A stretch of DNA of 64,000 bases from Timema cristinae (lineage: Eukaryota > Arthropoda > Insecta > Phasmatodea > Timematidae): NCBI GenBank assembly GCA_039000515.1, contig JBCFYV010000001.1:15105928-15169927 (forward strand), given 5' to 3'. The notes beneath the pieces are model-generated. The model made no database searches and was not told where the DNA came from. It was given only the letters and a program-made list of their open reading frames with translations. Shown piece by piece: positions 24,134-35,594 of the stretch. Made by a program: the position numbers and the translations under genes. The stretch's first letter is position 1; each line of letters opens with the position of its first letter.

Positions 24134-25580
24134 CTTCTCTTGTTTTTAAATGGAGACCATCACGATGCAGTTAACTTAGCGTCGACTTAAGATGTGTCCA
24201 GAGGGTAAAATCTTTACGTTAAGTGAACGTTAACTGAAGGGTATCACGTGTTCTAGCCAGCTAATCATGTTGGGAGCAACGCCAACACGGCTATTTAGTA
24301 CTTCATTTGTTTGTATATGGAATGCGGACTTATTCGGTGTAGTTTGTCCGCGCCCCGCCAACTCATAGGGTACGGCCAGTCTGAGCGAGCGACTAAAACA
24401 TAAAATAGAACACATTGGTTGTAATGAGAGGTGGCCAGACTGGAGCGACCGCGCGCTTGAAAGATAGAATTGGTTTTATTTTTCAAGCGCGCGCACTCGA
24501 GCGGTACAGTATAATTTACAGGCGCTAGGCAATATTATTGTATGTTGGCTCATTGAGTGTTAGGGAAACTTCTCATTTTGACATTTTTATTATTATCGAT
24601 AAGTTTGGCACACTTGCTACAGACGGCCTAATTTAGTTGGTAGGATCATAAACCATGTATATCTCTGATATGTTGCGATACTTCCAATACTATAATCAAA
24701 GTAAGTCTTTACAATTAAAAATCACCATTAGCTTAGAGAGAGGATGATAAAACCACAACAATAAATCACTTGTCAAAACCCACTCTCAGTTCACTGAGCC
24801 AAGAGTCGAACTTTTGCCTCCTCGTCAACAACTATCGAGCTCTATCTGTTTTCATTTACATGAACAATTTGTTTTATTTTTCGAGTATTTGGTGTATTTT
24901 TAAGTGCATTTTCTAAACTGATTGATTATGATTAAATCACTAGGCCTACACGACTTACAAAGTAACTTAAATCTAGAAAAGACATGATATCCAGTCTCGG
25001 GCAATGAAAGGGTAAGCCCTCATTTCACCAATGATAAATTTTTTGGCCTTGCAGGAATTGAACCCGGGACCCATAACTCAGTAGATAAACACGTTACCGA
25101 ATGAGTTAAGGTATCGGACTAATTTGTTATAAATCGGTTAAAATCTATTGTCTGTGTTTTATTAGAGTTGTCACGTTAAGTGAGTCCTCATCAATCACTA
25201 GTTTCTTAACGTTAACGTGAACGTTATGTTACGAGAACGTTGAGTTGAGCGTGATCCCAATATCAGAAAGTGCACGTGCCAGGTTCAGCAGATCAAGTGC
25301 AACTCTCGATGATTGAACTGTTGGTATGTTCGAACGGCTTTAATGACACCTCTCCACGGTGCGGCAAAAAACAACCACGACAGGAAAACATTAATCAGTG
25401 ACGGCTACGAAGGCGTCATTTTCAACAAGAAACGATTCGTGGAATTAATTCGTGATTGATCGCATTTCACTGACACCTGGGACCTCCTAATTAGAGGCGG
25501 GTTTGAGCCACAGGTACCCGGTATGTCCACACACTTTAAATAGAAAGAGAGCTGGAATAAACTCATAGGTCCAAGATGTC
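24134..25580. other. beat intron 1 sequence with small inverted repeats, no gene
   Basis: This contains a perfect 13-bp inverted repeat CGCGCGCTTGAAA/TTTCAAGCGCGCG (24,450-24,462 and 24,481-24,493) with an 18-base loop. It also holds a SINE-B fragment on the minus strand near 24,760-24,845 and a tRNA-like complement near 25,050-25,120 (GGAATTGAACCCGGGACCCA). No coding region is supported. Confidence 0.55.
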
Positions 25581-25589
25581 CAAACAGTA

Positions 25590-26390
25590 GAATGGAATGT
25601 TGCCAGGGTAAGCAGAGTTAGTTTAAACTGTACCTGTGAATTGTTCTCATCACTCAATAGAACACTCATTGACAGTGTCGTGTCGTGGAGTGTTGCCAGG
25701 GTAAGCAGAGTTAGTTTAAACTGTACCTGTGAATTGTTCTCATCACTCAATAGAACACTCATTGACAGTGTCGTGTAGTGGAGATTTGCCAGGGTAAGCA
25801 GAGTTAGTTCAAACTGTACCTGTGAATTGTTCTAATCACTCAGTAGAACACTTATTGACAGTGTCGTGTAGTGGAGTGTTGTCAGGGTAAGCAGAGTTAG
25901 TTCAAACAGTACCTGTGAATTGTTCTCATCACTCAGTAGAACACTTATTGACAGTGTCGTGTAGTGGAGTGTTGCCAGGGTAAGCAGAGTTAGTTTAAAC
26001 TGTACCTGTGAATTGTAGAACACTTATTGAGAGTGACGTGTCGTGGAATGTTGCTAAGGTAAGAAGAGTTAGTTTAAACTGTACCTGTGAATTGTTCTCA
26101 TCACTCAGTAGAACACTCATTGACAGTGTCGTGTAGTTGATTGTTGCCAGGGTAAGCAGAGTTAGTTTAAACTGTACCTGTGAATTATTCTAATCACTCA
26201 GTAGAACACTTATTGACAGTGTCGTGTAGTGGAGTGTTGCAAGGGTAAGCAGAGTTAGTTTAAACTGTACCTGTGAATTTTCTCATCACTCAGTAGAACA
26301 CTCATTGGTCAGGTATAAACGAACATACACACTAATGTGAGGAATATAACGTGTTTGATTGTTTCAAATGGGGACATAATGAGGGAGAGC
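25590..26390 (+). mobile_element. foldback-like element: long left arm plus centre, right arm missing
   Basis: About eight tandem 93-bp-type units cover 25,590-26,308 (starts near 25,675 and 25,768 give the period), one of them shortened near 26,005. The centre follows: GGTCAGGTATAAACGAACAT and TGTTTCAAATGGGGACATAA. No inverted arm lies to its right. The left boundary of the large duplication falls inside this array. Confidence 0.9.
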
Positions 26391-26825
26391 ATATCTTAGG
26401 TACTGTTTTGCTGGTTCAAATCCCTAGAAAGGTTAATAAGATTTGATTATCAAATGGAAAACTAATTGCGATCTACTTTTAGTTAATATCAGTGTTGAAA
26501 AATACTTTAAAGCGTTTCTTGCACTATAATCACTTAGGTTGGTAGCGTAATAAAATATTTAGTAAATTAAACTAAGCCCTTAATGTTTAAATCCAAAAAT
26601 CTAAATTTTCTATTAAAAAATAAAACATTCATCAATATTTTTTTATTAAAAGTAAATAATAAAAACTGGTAATCTTTATAAATTGTGTGAGCTGTTACAT
26701 TTTTACAAATTTATCTATTTCTTTGAGTACTTAAGTAAACAAAGTGTAAAGATAGCTTAAATAGCCAAGTTACTATAGCTGTTAATTACGGTTATAACCG
26801 CCTCTAAATATGATATTCTTTTAAT

Positions 26826-26925
26826 TGAAAAATGACACCTGGACACGGGAATCGATTACTAAGTCGATGTTCCTGGGTTCTATTCCCTTTACCAGATGAC
26901 ATTTATCAATTTAAAGAATACACAA
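26826..26925. repeat. collapsed family C element (unit A)
   Basis: The remnant holds GACACCTGGACACGGGAATC facing GTTCTATTCCCTTTACCAGA, so two head ends lie in opposite orientation with the middle lost. The same collapsed form is at 39,775-39,866 in unit B, so the collapse predates the duplication. Confidence 0.65.
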
Positions 26926-27694
26926 CAAAATATAGTTTTAACATATTCAGTGGTGATCGATCTTATGGGTACCGTTGCTATAGGTAGCGAAAATATGCTG
27001 TCATCTGCACAGTGAAAGTTATAAAGTTTATTGTTCAAAGGTCTGAGCATGTCGGCAATATTTAATATCTACAACAAAGGGAAATGACTGACCTTTGTGG
27101 GAATTCTGTAAAGGGAATTATTGATGGCAATACCAGCTCTGCGGTCGCGGGGAAAGGAAGATATAATCCGTGGACAGTTAACTGCTAATCCTTATCGACA
27201 AAGTGAAGCGAGACTATGTTTTAGCTTTGGAATTTCGTCTGCCTGATTAACTATAAATATAGAATGCCTTGACCTATTTTAACAAATTTTGGCTGGGGCA
27301 TTTTTTGAACTTAGGCCGAATGATGTGTATACTCTCCTTTAACCATTTTAGGTAGAAATCTTACCTTTCCTGGTTCCACTATGACACATCTTATAAGATA
27401 TAGGTCAGTATATGAAGGAAAGATTTGCTACATAGTTATTCAATATGATCATCTGTTTTAATATGGCAGCCACTTAAAAAGGTTTTTCGTAGTTTATCTC
27501 AAATTATTATATTTTATATTTAATTCTAAGCAATTTTTAGTTTATCCAGGGTATAGTTTGTAAATGTTGGCATATACTGTGAGACTAACGTCTTAAAGCG
27601 AGTGAACCAATGTTATTCTTTATGGATATGATTAACTATTGAATATATTGTTCATTTGTTTTGAATCTAACTTGATCACTAAGTAAAATTTTCA

Positions 27695-27860
27695 ACAGAA
27701 ATCCAAGGAGGAATTATTTATAGGAGATATTTCTAATTAAAATCTAAGGAGAAATTATAGGAGATATTATAACTTGAAATCCAAGGAGGAGATATTTCTA
27801 CTTAAAATCCAAAGAGAAATTAAAGGAGATATTTCTACTTCAAATCCAAAGAGAAATGTT
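27695..27860. repeat. ~37-bp A-rich minisatellite (unit A)
   Basis: About five tandem units are built on ATCCAAGGAGAAATTATAGG and AGATATTTCTACTT. Unit B has a longer version at 40,745-40,955, so copy number has changed since duplication. Confidence 0.85.
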
Positions 27861-29790
27861 AAAATTGCCGTAACGATTAGAACATTACATAACTATTCTC
27901 AGCATGATGTAGCCTACTTAGCTTTTTTTTTTAATGTAGGGAACGAGGTTTACTGTTTACAGAACTAGGGTCTACCGATTTATTAAGTTTTAAGACAAGT
28001 TCTTGGTGTCACATTTTATCGAAGTTATTTTTTAAATCAAATAACATACTACAAGATGGATGACCGATACTTTTTTAAATGAAAGTAGACATTAGATGGC
28101 ACCGTTAATAATTAATTGGTCTATGGTCGATAGTATTGGTATATATTCCGTTTGTAAATTAGGTACAATTTTAAAGAATGTGTGAAGATGGTTTTGGAAT
28201 AGCGGTCAAAAATATTTTACTAAAGACTGAAGCTAGATTTATAAATCTATATAATGTTATTTTATTTGGAAATATTATGGGCTTTGGAAAAAAGTGGAAT
28301 TTTGGAAGCCTTCAAGTTTTTGTGGTAGTATCATATTCGTAAAGTAATGAAATAAAATCCAAGATTTCGAGAATAATTTAATATTGGCCCATTCTTTAAT
28401 GATAAATTGTTTGTCTAAGTCTGTAAGATTTTATTGGTTTATTATATACCCCCGCAAGTATTAATAGTGTTTTCTAACCCTAGTTTGTAATTTTTCCACC
28501 GCTTTTATACGCATCCAACCATAGAAAAGGGATAAGTATAGAAACGCCACTCTAATGTTGTTAAGTAGAATCACATCACTAGCGCTCGTGGTGTTAGTGC
28601 CGCAAATTAAAAGATTCGAAGCGGGACGCTACACTTGGAACATAACGCTTTTACTATCAAGGAATGTTAATTAATCTATTCTTATACCAAATTAAACCAA
28701 TTGTAACCATAACCATTATTTATAAATAAACCACGTTGTAAATTGTAAAAGATAGCTAAACTCCTTATTTAAAATTAACGAAAAATTACTAGCAAAACAC
28801 CAATGGTGAATTTTACATAGACTTCATACTTCCTTTTCTACTGACTTCAGGTCCACGCATGCGTATTTCTCTGTGACGTCATTGCAAGCTGCTCTTAGCG
28901 ATAGTACCCCAAACTAGTTTACTTTATCAGCTCTCCTGTAAGAGTGCTCACCCCATGCATCCTACCCAAGTAAAATGTTTATCTGATGGTCGCCAAGCTT
29001 TTCCTTTCTCTTCCCCTCCCCCTCCAAGCCAAAAGGCGACCTTGAAGGGAAGAATAACTAGTGCATCCTACGCCCAGTCATATTACTATCTAACGGTAAT
29101 ATAATAAACGAGCTATTAATTTCCAATTTTCTGTAATGATAGCGCTTTTTTTTTATGTATTCACTCAACGCATGTACCGGTTATATTTCTGTGCTGAGTG
29201 TACATTAGAACGAAAGTGCTTTAGTAATACTCCAAAGTTGAGATATAGTATATTTCCCAAGGTTCCACGTCTCTCTTATTATAACACAATAGAATATGGA
29301 AAGTACTTAATATTTTGAAGAGACGGGAATTTTCTGGTTGGGTGAGATATTAGCTACGTCGACAGAATGGCGGGCGGGATTTAGTAACGCAACAGCTTCA
29401 CACACACAAAAAAAATTGTACTCGCTCAGGATTTAAAATTTGTTTCATTTAAAAAAAAACTTCCTCCCATTTCATGATCATAATTACTAACATGATTATT
29501 TTCCGAGTGTGTAGATGTATCTATCTTGTAAATTTTTGAATTATTGATAACAAAATGGCAATCCACTTTATTCTTTTACACATTCAATTCATTTTAATAA
29601 GTTTTTATAATAGAAGTTGGTTGTCAAGTGTAAACAAATAATCATACTCTAAGTTATTAATCTAGCGTACGATGAAAGGGAAAATAAGCCAATTTTAGAT
29701 AAACAATCTAGCTCTTACAGGATTTGAACCTAGAAAATTAAGACCAATCTGTTAACTGAGCTAAAGGGAAGTGCCATTGAAACAATTACT
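27861..29790. other. unit A spacer, no gene
   Basis: This aligns with 40,956-42,883 in unit B with many scattered differences and small indels. No frame is conserved between the two copies, which argues against a coding role. A tRNA-like complement near 29,725-29,775 (ACAGGATTTGAACCTAG) is present in both units. Confidence 0.55.
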
Positions 29791-30437
29791 CAGAGTGTCG
29801 TGGAGTGTTGCCAGGGTAAGCATAATTAGTTTAAACTGTACCTGTGAATTGTTCTCATCACTCAGTAGAACACTCATTGAGAGTGTCGTGTCGTGTAGTG
29901 TTGTCAGGGTAATCAGAGTTAGTTTAAACTGTACCTGTGAATTGGTCACATCACTCAGTAGAACAATCATTGAGAGTGTCGTGTCGTGTAGTGTTGTCAG
30001 GGTAATCAGAGTTAGTTTGAACTGTACCTGTGAATTGTTCTCATCACTCAGTAGAACACTCATTGACAGTGTAATGTCGTACTCTACTCTGTCCCCATTT
30101 GACCAATCCTGCATAAGTTCTGCTCCACACATTTAACGTGGGATTGTATTTTAGTTGATACCTGGCCAATAATTGGTCTACTGAGTAATGAGAACAACTC
30201 ACAGGTACAGTTTAAACTAACTCTGCTTACCCTGGCAACACTCCACGACACGACACTGTCAATGAGTGTTCTACTGAGTGATGAGAACAATTCACAGGTA
30301 CAGTTTAAACTAACTCTGATTACCCTGACAACACTACACGACACGACACTCTCAATGATTGTTCTACTGAGTGATGAGAACAATTCACAGGTACAGTTTA
30401 AACTAACTCTGCTTAATCTGGCAACATTACATGACAC
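29791..30437. mobile_element. foldback-like element, three units per arm (unit A)
   Basis: Three plus-oriented 93-bp-type units (29,791-30,070) lead to the centre (ACTCTGTCCCCATTTGACCA to TAGTTGATACCTGGCC, about 30,085-30,170). Three inverted units follow (30,178-30,437). The ends mirror each other: AGTGTCGTGGAGTGTTGCC on the left, GGCAACATTACATGACACT on the right. There is no transposase gene. Confidence 0.92.
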
Positions 30438-31595
30438 TCACTTTACGTCATATCCTACCTTCAAGTACTGAAAATATACAGCCATATGTAAAATCTTGGT
30501 GTATATATCTTTGCTACATATATTAAACACGTCAGGATCCGAATATTTACTCCATTAAAACACAATTTAGCGGAAGTGTACCTTCATTTGAAAGGGATGA
30601 AAATGTTAAACCATTATGATACTGATACCTTTATCCTGATGTCTGCCAATGTGGGTGATATCATATTGGGATATTAAAGAAACATTTATAAAAAAAACTA
30701 GTAGTGTTGCCTGTTCTTCGCACGTATAGGACGAATCAAAACAATTTCTAATTGGAACATTCCTCAACATTTCGACTCTCAAATATTTTATAATGCCTCC
30801 TTATATACAACATTTCGAGTCCTGTCATTTAAATCTAGAAGGAACCAACTATTTTTATAATATTGCTTTGTTTCCAATGGAGTTTTTGATTAATTTGAAA
30901 AAAGCTAATCAAAATTTTAAAATTCCTAGTTCGAGGTGCACATGTTTTTGCAGAGGGTATTATTAATTTATAAAATTGTAGAATTCTGCAATGTATATTG
31001 GGCACTTATAATGACAGACAGACAATCTCTTCAATTTATTAATAAAGATAGAAGATAAAATATCTATATGATACCGTTTTAATTCAGGGCCAACATAGAT
31101 GACAGGTTGTATTTTGAAAAGTCCCGTTAGTGTTGATTAGAAAGGTAGGATAGTTTTTAACTTTTATGTTTATGTTTTCAAAATTGTCAATACCTCAAAT
31201 ACTCCATCATTAACCTGTGTATTAAAGTAAAACTTTGTTTTCAGAAATGATGAATTTAACCATGCACGATTTGTTTGAACAGTAATAATAAATGTCCTCA
31301 TCGATCTTAGTAAAATAATAATTATAAGCAATTGCTTAATTACGGGCATTCTCACCACTGACATTTTCATAAATAGTTTTAGGTCAATATGTTGATAGAG
31401 AGCAAAAGTAACATGCATTCAAATAACAACAGTTCTCATGGAACATTCGATCACTAATAACCTTTAGTGTAGGAATAAAGTGTTGTTAATGGTCACAAAA
31501 TGGGTCAAAGTAGAAGGCTATGTATTATTACGTTATATATTATATTTAAAATCATATAAAGGAAATAAGATACTAAATAATATATTCAAAAAATA
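30438..31595. other. 5' intergenic region of the unit A IR gene
   Basis: This aligns with 44,740-45,825 of unit B. The last ~300 bp before the IR gene are visibly more alike between units than the region further upstream, consistent with a conserved promoter or with gene conversion. No other gene is seen. Confidence 0.5.
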
Positions 31596-31597
31596 GT

Positions 31598-31605
31598 TAT
31601 AAAAC
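31598..31605 (+). promoter_or_regulatory. TATA-like motif upstream of the IR gene (unit A)
   Basis: TATAAAAC lies about 137 bp before the first ATG and is identical in unit B (45,828-45,835). The surrounding sequence is very AT-rich, so the motif could be chance. Conservation between duplicates is only weak support. Confidence 0.3.
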
Positions 31606-31741
31606 ATATACTATTTGATTATGTTTGATTTATTTTCAAATTAATTATTCATAATCAATGTCATATTAAACTTTCTTAATTTTTACAAATCTGTTTCTAA
31701 AAATTAAACTGATTAGTGACATATTTAAAGTGTACCAAAAA

Positions 31742-33588
31742 ATGATAATGGATCTAATATGGATATTAAAATGGATGGTTATGTCATCATTTTCTGTAGT
31801 CATACACTCGAAATACATCTATCAACCCGACGCCCACTCCTCTGGTCTGGTGGAGACTACTACGGGAATACTACACAGCTACTACGCAGGTCAAGTTGGC
31901 CTCGTCACAGTTGTTATACAAGAAGAACTAGGCACTCCTCTATCAGATCACGCCATGAAGTACTTACAACAAATAACACAGACTCTCCTTGTCAGACTCT
32001 CCACATCGCAAGATCTGATAAAGGTATTCACTGAACATCTCCTCATATCGGGTAGTATATCGTACACAGAGGGTCTACTCTGGGTCACCAACACCGTGGA
32101 CACACACTTCTGGTCCTCAGTGACGCAAGTATCCTCAATGTCTTTCTGGCACCCTCAAGCTCTTGTTACCGTCATAATCACCTCCCAGGTACTAGTCGAT
32201 GTGGTTCAACTGGAGAAGGAACTTCGCCGGAGCTGGGACGAGTTTCATATGTTGAACCTTCTCGTTGTGTCTCGGTGCTTTCTCGAAACCAACACCACGC
32301 TGGACGAACCAAGAGCATTCGAGACGTGTTCTTTCATGTTCAATCAGTTTCTCGACGGAGGTTCCTTAATACATCTTTCCCATAACGTCACACCAAGAAG
32401 AGCAGAAAACAAATTGAACAATATATTGGGATACGAAGTCAAAGCCATTGGGTTGACCTACAGATATGGATTCAAATCTAAAATTGGGAGGTACGAGATC
32501 AATCCTATCATTGAATTCGTTATGGGTATGAATGGAACTTTCAAAATGATTTGGTGGAAAGAAGAGGCAAATGTAAACGTTGCCAATTATAAGAAAAGTT
32601 ATGTAACAAGTCATGACATAAACGCTCTTGTATTCGTAAAACACACAAAGAATATAGGTACCTCTTCCTATTCTTATGACCAAACTTGTACAACCTTTCT
32701 CGTTCCTAAGGCCCAGCGTCTACCGCAATACATGAACATCATTCTACCATTTAAAAAGTCAACATGGCTTCTTTACTTCTTCTCTATCCCGATCCTTGTT
32801 GTGTGTGGGGCTTTATTAAAGTTGGGTGCTTCCCTCTTGAGCTAAAAACAGTTTTAGAAATTATAAAAATACTCTTAGGTGGAGCCATCCCTAACTCTTT
32901 ACCTAAATTGACCCACAGGCTGTTCCTATCATCCTCTCTGATATACGGTTTGATCATGACTAGCTCGTACCAAGGATCACTGACCAGTTTTCTGACGACG
33001 CCTCAATTCTACCCGGACATGAATACGTTGCCCGATCTCGTCAAATCAGGGTTGAGTATAGCCGCCGAACTGACCGATGACACCACCGACCTATACGCAC
33101 CCTACCTCCTCATGGACTTCCCCGAGGGGTTCATTGAATATTACGTCACGCACTCTTTCGTGGGGAAAGACGTGAAACAGTATCTGGATATGATCGCCCA
33201 TGGCAGGAACAGCACATGCATGATCGCCGCCTCCCTCGCTTACCACTACCAGAACCTGAACGAATATTACCAAGATGGCTACCCGCTCATGCACACGATG
33301 GATATTTGTGTGTATAGATCCCGCTTGGCTTACCTTTTTCCGTATCTGTCGCCTTTCACGGCGAGTTTCGACGAGGTGTTGGGAAGACTGGTCGAAGGAG
33401 GTTTCTTGAGGAAATGGTATGACGACGACATCTTTGAGATTAGGCTCTCAGGAAGCAACAGAGGTAAACCCTCCACTCTGAAACTTTTGAGTTTCAGTCA
33501 CGTTCAGACTTCTTTCTATATCCTTTCTGCGGGTATGTTCCTGAGTGGGTTCGCGTTTGTTTGCGAGAGGATTCTGAACATCCGGTGA
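31742..33588 (+). pseudogene. ionotropic receptor, unit A copy, frameshifted in TM1
   Basis: This is the counterpart of the intact IR gene at 45,972-47,819. The first frame runs from 31,742 to a stop at 32,843-32,845. A one-base deletion near 32,799 (a GTTTG run in unit B is GTTG here) shifts the frame within the first membrane segment. The second frame (to 33,586-33,588) then carries the pore-side region, TM2 motif SSYQGSLTSFLTTP, the S2 lobe and TM3. Away from the shift I count about 21 amino-acid differences from the B copy in roughly 610, and no other break. It is either a very recent pseudogene or an assembly error. A truncated product of ~367 residues would lack the channel. Confidence 0.88.
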
Positions 33589-33950
33589 TATGCAAGAACA
33601 ATACCTAATGCTAGTGAAGTGTTAGTGTAGTGTTAGCTTAGTGATATTATCGTGCTAGCATAGTGTTAGTGAAGTAATATTAAGCTTAATGGTGAGAAAC
33701 TACATTCTTAAATTCTTCAAACATAAGGTTTTAAGATAACTATGGTTTGTTTTAGTGGTTCTAGAAATTAAACATGGCCATTCCAAAAAGAAATAACGCA
33801 ATGTCAGGTTAAATCACATCGAATGGGCGGTACATCTAACATAGAAAACAATTTTTGCTGAGTGACATATTGATAACATCGAGAAATATACCTTCACTTG
33901 CCTTATTTAAGTGACGGATTGTTCTCGCAAAGCTAGAAATGTGTACAAGC
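33589..33950. other. 3' flank of the unit A IR gene
   Basis: This begins with short degenerate repeats of TAGTGTTAG (33,610-33,680), also present after the unit B gene in altered number. No canonical polyadenylation signal stands out close to the stop codon. Confidence 0.5.
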
Positions 33951-34070
33951 GTCAAGTGACTTGCGTCGTCATGAGTCGCTTGTGTCGTCACGACGAGTGA
34001 CTTGTGTCGTCACGACGAGTGACTTGTGTCGTCAGGACGAGTAACTTGTGTTGTCACGACGAGTGACTCT
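33950..34070. repeat. ~24-bp minisatellite after the IR gene (unit A)
   Basis: Four to five units are built on GACTTGTGTCGTCACGACGA. The GTCG..CGAC part of each unit is self-complementary. The unit B version is at 48,195-48,312. Confidence 0.85.
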
Positions 34071-34105
34071 TAACTGTAATTCTGTTTCTCTAGTAGTTTT
34101 CTTTC

Positions 34106-34411
34106 ATGAGGCATTTTCAAACCGTGGCCGATAAAGTTGACAACCATACGGTTGTTGAAGCAATATGTATACCATGTAAAATGGCACTGATACAAATATT
34201 TAATCAATATAAGAGTGTATTGTTTGTCTCACCTAGCACTGAAATTACAACACAATTAAAAGGGAAAAGTTTCAGAAAGTCAGAGGATATATTTAAAGTA
34301 ATAAACTATGGGATTATATTAAATACACTCTGTGATGTGGTTGTTGCAAAAAGAAACCGTTCCGGAGCGAATGGTCTAAGGCATCACTCTCGTATTAACC
34401 TGACCTTTTGA
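34106..34411 (+). other. unassigned open frame, partly conserved in unit B
   Basis: The frame includes DNHTVVEAIC, SVLFVSPSTEIT and KSFRKSEDIFKVINYG and has no recognised domain. In unit B (48,371-48,646) the middle stays open, but an extra base near 48,362 takes the upstream ATG out of frame, and the C-terminal end runs into a SINE-B copy in both. It is probably non-coding or a transposon fossil. Confidence 0.2.
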
Positions 34412-34562
34412 TGATTGGTAGGTCGAGACTCAAATCCCAGTGGGTCCAATTAGGGTGGTTTCTCCTAAATGTGTTTCCTTCCTCATCCCTACACATTGAA
34501 GTAATTAACATAACTTATGTGCGTATGATCTGAACAGGCAATAAGACGCGGTGGTAAAAAAA
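34353..34562 (+). repeat. SINE-B copy (unit A)
   Basis: The head has GGAGCGAATGGTCTAAGGCA and GAGACTCAAATCCCAG as B-box remnant. The tail has TGATCTGAACAGGCAATAAG. It is shared with unit B at 48,604-48,805, so it was inserted before duplication. Confidence 0.8.
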
Positions 34563-35095
34563 TGCTAAAAAGAACACAGGTAATAAAAAAATTATACTAT
34601 TAATGTTAACAAATTAATGTTAAGACACATTATCAGTCTCATCGGATTTTATTTTAATATTTCAATTTTTTTTATTATTACAATATTGTTAAACACTATC
34701 AATATAAATAAATAGTAAATGTTCAAGTCAATAAACAACTCTAGTATATTACATTACATTAAATATACTGAAATCACCACAATTATAATATATTGTTTAA
34801 TGTTGTTTTCATGTTTAAAATTTTTTCAATGAACTGACCTTAGTGTTACTCAGCATTTAATTGGTTATTATATCAATTGTGTAGTACAAATGTACCGTAG
34901 CTCACAATTCATTGGTCACTTATCTCTTGTAGCTTGGTGAAACAAACAATTGTCATTTCTATCAACAACGAGAAATTGAACTTAATTTGCCTGGTACAAG
35001 ACGTCGTGACAAGACTTGTACCTTTGTGAAACAGGGTCTTATTTGTACCTTTGTGAAACAGGGTCTTATTTGTAACCAAGGTCAAATCGGCCCAC
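34563..35095. other. unit A spacer, no gene
   Basis: AT-rich sequence aligned with 48,806-49,310. A 27-bp direct repeat (containing TACCTTTGTGAAACAGGGTC) is present twice at 35,019-35,072 but only once in unit B near 49,252. Confidence 0.55.
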
Positions 35096-35099
35096 CCTC

Positions 35100-35345
35100 T
35101 TCACTGGCTACGTGGTATTATGCGCTACTCTCGTGTTGGACTAGACTGCCGATTATGGGGAGATCGTAGTTCGAGTATCGGTCGGTTGTGTTGAAGGGAT
35201 ATTTTACAAAATTGTTTATTCACTCTTTCTTCACGCAAATTCGTGTACACTTCCTCTAAATATAACCTTCATAATTCCTTACACATTAGCGTAATGAATG
35301 CATAAGCGTATGACCCTAACGGGTATTAAGACACGACGATAAAAA
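35100..35345 (+). repeat. SINE-B copy (unit A)
   Basis: The head has TTGGACTAGACTGCCGATTA and GTAGTTCGAGTATCGGTCGG. The tail has GTATGACCCTAACGGGTATT. It is shared with unit B at 49,312-49,553. Confidence 0.8.
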
Positions 35346-35594
35346 TAAAACTCTAGTTCATGTAATTATCTGAATCTTCGTGGTACTTTCTGATCGACAC
35401 TCGTTACCTCTTCCTCGAACTTAGTGTTCCACCACCACGCCGTGTCTATTTGTGCAGGAACATGTAGTGTGTGACATGCAATGATCGACTATGATAGTGT
35501 ACCAATTACTGGGGCCATTAACAGCGAGAGATACAAAACCAATCTAATAGTATTATAATAATGTATTTACGTTTTATTCAGAGAGCTTTAAATA

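Noticed and set aside
29761..30471. Frames with repeated SVLLSDENNSQVQFKLTLLT on both strands, also at 25,487-26,023, 43,092-43,353 and 61,498-61,719
   Set aside because: The foldback arm unit is 93 bp (31 codons), so frames stay open by arithmetic. Units elsewhere carry frameshifts and stops, and there is no start or domain context.
32366..32683. 105-codon minus-strand frame, repeated at 46,596-46,913
   Set aside because: It is antisense to the IR coding sequence in both units and conserved only because the IR gene is.
34106..34411. A second gene downstream of each IR
   Set aside because: The frame is open in both units over its middle, but the start is not shared, the C-terminus is SINE-B sequence and no domain is recognisable. 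Kept only as a low-confidence feature.
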